From: Chryseobacterium sp. SORGH_AS_0447
GTDB taxonomy: Bacteria > Bacteroidota > Bacteroidia > Flavobacteriales > Weeksellaceae
Length of the DNA stretch: 64,000 nucleotides
Assembly: GCF_030818695.1 (NCBI RefSeq)
Contig: NZ_JAUTAR010000001.1
Span: forward strand, 2,598,501 to 2,662,500
Direction: 5' to 3'
Numbering within the stretch: the first letter of the stretch is position 1; each line of letters opens with the position of its first letter. The translations under genes were made by a program, and so were the position numbers. The notes below the pieces were generated by a model. It worked only from the letters and a program-made list of their open reading frames with translations. It was not told where the DNA came from and did not search any database. Positions 60,480-64,000 of the stretch are shown piece after piece.

Positions 60480-61095
60480 CTTCCGGCTGCATGATCTGTT
60501 CTGAGATTTTGGCGATCCATCGGTTGTGGAGCAGCCGTTCTATGTCCAGAATAACCTCAGCATGCAGTTTCCAGTCTTCCGAAAAAGTATCGAGCTGATG
60601 GATCATTTCTTCGAGATGACCTTCCTCTTCAAGGATAATTGATTTCACCATGACTTTGGATGAATATTTCGTCAGAATATCCTGATAGACCGGATACAAT
60701 TCATCCGCCCGGACTTCAATAGCGTAGGTGACGAAAAGATAGGCCGCATATTTCAGCGGTTCTCCCGATAGCCTGAAATGCTGCTGAAGATAGCGGCAGG
60801 CTTTTATATCCAGCGCATGCAGATATTGTCTTGTTGCAGTGGCTGCCAGCAATTCATTGCTTTGGTAGGTTTTGCAGATTTCTGGGTGTATTTTTAAAAT
60901 CTGTTTTTTCAGATAATAAGCGTGGCGGTGCTCTTCAGCGGCGTGCTTGAGCTGTATGAGACTTACCTCCGAAGGATGTTCGCAGGCAGAAATTTTCCGG
61001 GCACCGGCATTTTCCATGAAAGAAAGTGTATTAAGCCATTTCGCGTGAGTCGTATCATGCTGTACAACTTTTTCCAGGAGATTGTAGAGTTCCAT
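60469..61095 (-). CDS. Ferritin-like diiron protein at the head of the biotin operon
   Basis: This 208-aa all-helical protein has the complete ligand set of a carboxylate-bridged diiron site: Glu28 (FMENAG), Glu55 and His58 (an ExxH in AAEEHRHAY), Glu127 (YAIEVRADE), and Glu157 and His160 (an ExxH in LEEEGHLEEM). It has no signal peptide. It is the first gene of the biotin operon, overlaps bioF by 11 bases, and no bioC, bioH, bioI or bioW is nearby. I infer that it supplies or modifies the pimeloyl precursor, for example by oxidative chain cleavage. The family is not one I can name; a role in iron handling is the alternative. Confidence 0.8.
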   Translation of the reverse strand: MELYNLLEKVVQHDTTHAKWLNTLSFMENAGARKISACEHPSEVSLIQLKHAAEEHRHAYYLKKQILKIHPEICKTYQSNELLAATATRQYLHALDIKACRYLQQHFRLSGEPLKYAAYLFVTYAIEVRADELYPVYQDILTKYSSKVMVKSIILEEEGHLEEMIHQLDTFSEDWKLHAEVILDIERLLHNRWIAKISEQIMQPEDVQ

Positions 61096-61112
61096 TCTTT
61101 TTTGTTTTGGTC

Positions 61113-61120
61113 CAAAAGTA
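61113..61120 (-). promoter_or_regulatory. -7 promoter box of the biotin operon
   Basis: Read on the minus strand, TACTTTTG matches TAnnTTTG and places the transcript start about 14 bases before the ATG at 61095. No TTG lies about 20 bases upstream, so activation by a regulator is plausible. Confidence 0.55.
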
Positions 61121-61160
61121 GTATATTGCCGGATGGTTGTATGGTGCCAGTTTTAAGATT

Positions 61161-62642
61161 ATGGATAGTCCGGTTGAAATTCCTTATCAGAGTTTTATTA
61201 AAATCGACAGAAATTCGGAGGTTTCTGTCTATATGCAGATTTCAAATCAGTTAATTAATGCGATTCAACGTGGATATTTGCCTTTTGGCACCAAGCTGCC
61301 CGGAACTCGGGCTATGAGTAAGATCCTGGAAGTACACCGAAATACGGCAGTTTCCGTTTACGATGAACTGTTTGCCCAGGGATGGGTCGAAAGTTTTCCC
61401 AATAAAGGAACTTTTGTTATCGGAAAAAATGAAGAACAGCCTTCGGAAATTAAAATGTTTGAGAAAAAACATCTCGAAAACTATCCTAAGCAAACCGGTT
61501 TTTCCTTTAAAATCTCTAATATTTTAGATAATCCGTTTGAACAGTCCCATTGCGAGTTTATTTTTAACGATGGCATTCCCGATATCCGGCTGACCCAGAT
61601 CGATCAGCATTCCCGGATCTACAGTTCCATCTTAAAGAGAAAAGCCCATAAGATCGGCCAGTACAATCAGGATGGAAGCGAATTTTTCAAGCAGCACCTT
61701 TCAAAATATTTAAATCGGTCTAGGGGTCTCCCAATATCCAAAAGCAACCTGCTGATCACCAGAAGCACGGAAATGAGTATCTATATTGTTTCCGAAATTC
61801 TTTTGTCTAAAGGAGATACCGTGATTGTAGGAGCGCTAAGCTACTTCTCCGTTAATATGATTTTCCAGAAAGCCGGTGTAAACATCAGGTCTGTACCAAT
61901 CGATCAGGAGGGCATTAATGTAGAGGAAGTACGGAATATCTGCCGGCAGCAGAAAATCAGGATGCTATACCTTACACCACATCACCACTATCCCACTACT
62001 GTTACCCTGAGTGCCCAACGGCGGCTTGAACTTTTGCAGCTGGCTGAAGAGTTCGGTTTTATTATCCTGGAAGATGATTACGATTATGATTTCCATTACG
62101 ATAAAAGCCCTATTTTGCCGCTTGCCAGCGCCGATACCAACGGAATGGTCGTGTACATCGGTTCTTTTGGGAAATCCCTCGCTCCGGGATTCCGTACCGG
62201 TTTTATTGTAGCACCTGAAAACCTGATGGCAGAAATGAGGAAATACCTCGGAATCATAGACCGGCAGGGCGACATTCTCATGGAGCATGTGCTGGGTGAA
62301 ATGATTGCTGAAGGGGAGATTAGCCGATACTTAAAGAAATCGTTGAAAGTATATCAGGAAAGACGGGATTATTTAGCCTCTCTGCTTCAGGAAAATTTAG
62401 CTGGCCTTATACATTTTGAAAAACCTTCCGGTGGTCTTGCGTTATGGCTGGAATGGCAGGTTCCGGTGAATCTGATGCAGTTGGCCCGGAGCTGTGCAAA
62501 GAATAATGTGTTTATCCCGAAAACTCTATTGTACCAGAATAAAGATCTTACCGCGATGCGTCTCGGTTTTGGAAATCTCAATACAGAGGAAATGGAAAGA
62601 TCGGTTGGAATTTTTTCAGAATCTGTAAAAAAGATCATATAA
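61161..62642 (+). CDS. MocR-type (GntR/aminotransferase) transcriptional regulator
   Basis: The protein has an N-terminal GntR winged helix (about 15-80, SVYMQISNQLINAIQRGYLPFGTKLPGTR) and a class I aminotransferase-like domain with PLP lysine in YIGSFGKSLAPGFRTGF. MocR proteins bind a PLP adduct of their effector, and most control a neighbouring divergent pathway (PdxR, GabR, TauR and others). This gene is divergent from the biotin operon with about 65 bases between them, so it is a candidate biotin-pathway regulator, with KAPA, DAPA or PLP as possible effectors. ATG 61137 is an alternative start. Confidence 0.9.
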   Translation: MDSPVEIPYQSFIKIDRNSEVSVYMQISNQLINAIQRGYLPFGTKLPGTRAMSKILEVHRNTAVSVYDELFAQGWVESFPNKGTFVIGKNEEQPSEIKMFEKKHLENYPKQTGFSFKISNILDNPFEQSHCEFIFNDGIPDIRLTQIDQHSRIYSSILKRKAHKIGQYNQDGSEFFKQHLSKYLNRSRGLPISKSNLLITRSTEMSIYIVSEILLSKGDTVIVGALSYFSVNMIFQKAGVNIRSVPIDQEGINVEEVRNICRQQKIRMLYLTPHHHYPTTVTLSAQRRLELLQLAEEFGFIILEDDYDYDFHYDKSPILPLASADTNGMVVYIGSFGKSLAPGFRTGFIVAPENLMAEMRKYLGIIDRQGDILMEHVLGEMIAEGEISRYLKKSLKVYQERRDYLASLLQENLAGLIHFEKPSGGLALWLEWQVPVNLMQLARSCAKNNVFIPKTLLYQNKDLTAMRLGFGNLNTEEMERSVGIFSESVKKII

Positions 62643-62687
62643 GATTGGTTAGATTTTTGAATACTAAAATTCAAATCACGCACACCA

Positions 62688-63713
62688 TTGAAGCTTATCA
62701 AATTCACAAATAAAGGCATTTACTGTCCGCAGGGGAAATTTTACATCGATCCGTGGCGGCCGGTTGATCTGGCAGTAATTACCCACGGCCATGCCGACCA
62801 TGCACGCTGGGGAATGAAAAAGTACCTGTGTCATCATTACACCAAACCTATTTTATACAAAAGGATCAGCGAGGATATCGAATGCCAGAGCGTAGAATAT
62901 GGCGAGGTCATCAATATGAATGGTGTAAAGGTTTCGTTTCATCCCGCCGGACATATCATCGGCTCGGCGCAGATCCGCCTGGAATACAAAGGCTACGTCA
63001 GTGTTGTTTCCGGAGACTATAAAGTTCAGGATGACGGCCTGAGCACACCTTTTGAACTGGTACGATGCAATGAATTTGTAACGGAGAGTACTTTCGGACT
63101 GCCGATCTACAATTGGCTGGAAACTGAGGATCTTAATAAAAAGCTTCAGAGCTGGGTGCTGCGCAATAAAGAAAATCAGAAGACTTCCATATTCATCGGT
63201 TATTCTCTGGGAAAAGCACAGAGAATCATGAAAGCGGTAGAAGGCCTGGGAAAAATCCATGTCCACTACTCGATTGGAAAACTGAATGAAGCTTTTGAAA
63301 CCGTAGGCATCAAGCTTCCCGAATACGAAATTCCAGATTTCAGGGAAAGCGTAAAGCATGTGCAGGACGAAATCGTTATTGTTCCGCCGGCTTTGCTGGA
63401 TTCTAATGTGATAAAAAAAATTCCCAATGCTGCTACTGCCATCTGTTCCGGATGGATGCAGGTGCGTGGGGCAAGACGCTGGAGAAGTGCCGACGCCGGA
63501 TTTGCCATGAGCGATCACGCCGACTGGAAAGGATTGCTTCAAGCCATTAAAGCCACTGAAGCGGAGCTTGTACACGTTACCCACGGGCAGACTGAGGTTT
63601 TCTCCAAATATTTAAATGAAATCGGAATACAATCTGATGTGGTAGAAACCCTTTACGGCGATGATGATGAAGAGGAAGTGGAAAAAGAAACCATTAAAAA
63701 TCCGGAGCCATGA
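62688..63713 (+). CDS. Ligase-associated DNA exonuclease (metallo-beta-lactamase/beta-CASP fold)
   Basis: This 341-aa protein starts at a TTG codon (TTGAAGCTTATCAAATTC); no ATG lies in a suitable place. The HxHxDH metal motif is THGHADHARW, followed by HPAGHIIGSAQI and the beta-CASP parts, ending in a late MSDHADWKG. It is related to mRNA 3'-end processing factors, but in bacteria this branch pairs with an ATP-dependent DNA ligase in DNA repair. The ligase gene overlaps its stop (ATGA at 63710-63713). Confidence 0.9.
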   Translation: MKLIKFTNKGIYCPQGKFYIDPWRPVDLAVITHGHADHARWGMKKYLCHHYTKPILYKRISEDIECQSVEYGEVINMNGVKVSFHPAGHIIGSAQIRLEYKGYVSVVSGDYKVQDDGLSTPFELVRCNEFVTESTFGLPIYNWLETEDLNKKLQSWVLRNKENQKTSIFIGYSLGKAQRIMKAVEGLGKIHVHYSIGKLNEAFETVGIKLPEYEIPDFRESVKHVQDEIVIVPPALLDSNVIKKIPNAATAICSGWMQVRGARRWRSADAGFAMSDHADWKGLLQAIKATEAELVHVTHGQTEVFSKYLNEIGIQSDVVETLYGDDDEEEVEKETIKNPEP

Positions 63714-64000
63714 AGAATTTTGCCGAGCTGATCAATGCACTGGAAAGCACGAATAAAACCAATGCTAAGATCGATGCCATCATCGATTACCTGGAGCGTG
63801 CGCCCGACGATGATAAAGTATGGTTTATCGCCCTGTTTACGGGCAAAAGGCCAAAACGGAACGTCAACAGCAATTACATGAAAGAATGGGCACTGGATAT
63901 TACGCAGCTGCCTTTCTGGCTGTTCCAGGAAAGTTATTCTTCCGTAGGAGATTTGGGTGAAACCATATCATTGATCCTTCCTCCGCCAACCGAAAAAATA
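63710..64000 (+). CDS. ATP-dependent DNA ligase, N-terminal part (cut by window edge)
   Basis: The frame opens at ATG 63710, overlapping the exonuclease stop by four bases, and runs for 97 codons to the window end. The visible part (NFAELINALESTNKTNAKID, then VWFIALFTGKRPKRNVNSN) resembles the N-terminal domain of bacterial ATP-dependent ligases of the type that is paired with this exonuclease. The catalytic KxDG lies beyond the window. Confidence 0.8.
   Translation, partial: MKNFAELINALESTNKTNAKIDAIIDYLERAPDDDKVWFIALFTGKRPKRNVNSNYMKEWALDITQLPFWLFQESYSSVGDLGETISLILPPPTEKI

Overview
The window reads as chromosomal DNA of a Bacteroidota bacterium, most likely a Chryseobacterium-like member of the Flavobacteriia. 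The support is a C-terminal type IX secretion sorting domain at 176-889, a short (288 aa) primary sigma factor without region 1.1, an Oar-type TonB-dependent receptor, a TssN-type (subtype iii) type VI secretion gene, and several promoters with the TAnnTTTG -7 box typical of this phylum. Shine-Dalgarno sequences are mostly absent. No rRNA, tRNA, CRISPR array, insertion sequence or prophage was seen.

Layout. Positions 1-2047 hold a gene end, a T9SS cargo protein, an SMR exporter and a Crp/Fnr regulator. Positions 2374-7974 form a sugar locus: a LacI regulator, a PfkB kinase, a FucP-type symporter, a LamB-type porin and a D-tagatose/D-psicose 3-epimerase-like enzyme. One palindrome, TAAACGTTTAACC, lies before the regulator and again before the kinase. 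This is best explained as import and use of a ketose, possibly a rare one. Positions 8090-16299 carry era, DoxX, an S9 peptidase, a HAD phosphatase, a frameshifted Crp/Fnr gene, an acetyltransferase, an orphan gene and a MATE exporter. Positions 16389-18289 hold a sigma-54 activator that lacks its DNA-binding domain, and a YggS protein. Positions 18477-22239 are a tight four-gene operon with two related, unassigned AlkB-like 2-oxoglutarate/Fe(II) oxygenase candidates, a lipoprotein and a flavin monooxygenase.

Positions 22593-26544 hold a secreted lipoprotein, rpoD, a 758-base repeat-rich gap and an S1/P1 nuclease. Positions 26851-29913 are a detached three-gene T6SS cassette (TssG-like, TssN-like, TssK-like). 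Positions 30042-39597 carry mixed housekeeping genes, including a DtxR regulator, a threonine aldolase, a DUF4256 gene broken by one stop codon, an S24-type repressor, map, and a 56-aa membrane protein. Positions 39914-49562 hold the Oar receptor, two aldo/keto reductases, NDH-2, a ClC channel and a lipoprotein.

Positions 49835-53712 form an ECF sigma/anti-sigma pair facing a fasciclin protein and two exported ferritin-like proteins, a grouping that recalls the mycobacterial SigK-RskA-MPT70/83 module. Positions 55927-61095 are a biotin gene set (bioA, bioB, bioD, bioF) whose first gene is an unassigned diiron ferritin-like protein. No bioC or bioH is present, and a MocR-type regulator is divergent. 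The window ends in a DNA-repair exonuclease/ATP-dependent ligase pair, the ligase cut by the edge.

Three families of short dispersed repeats occupy many of the gaps. The strongest candidates for undescribed biology are the diiron gene leading the biotin operon, the paired AlkB-like oxygenases, and the candidate rare-ketose operon.
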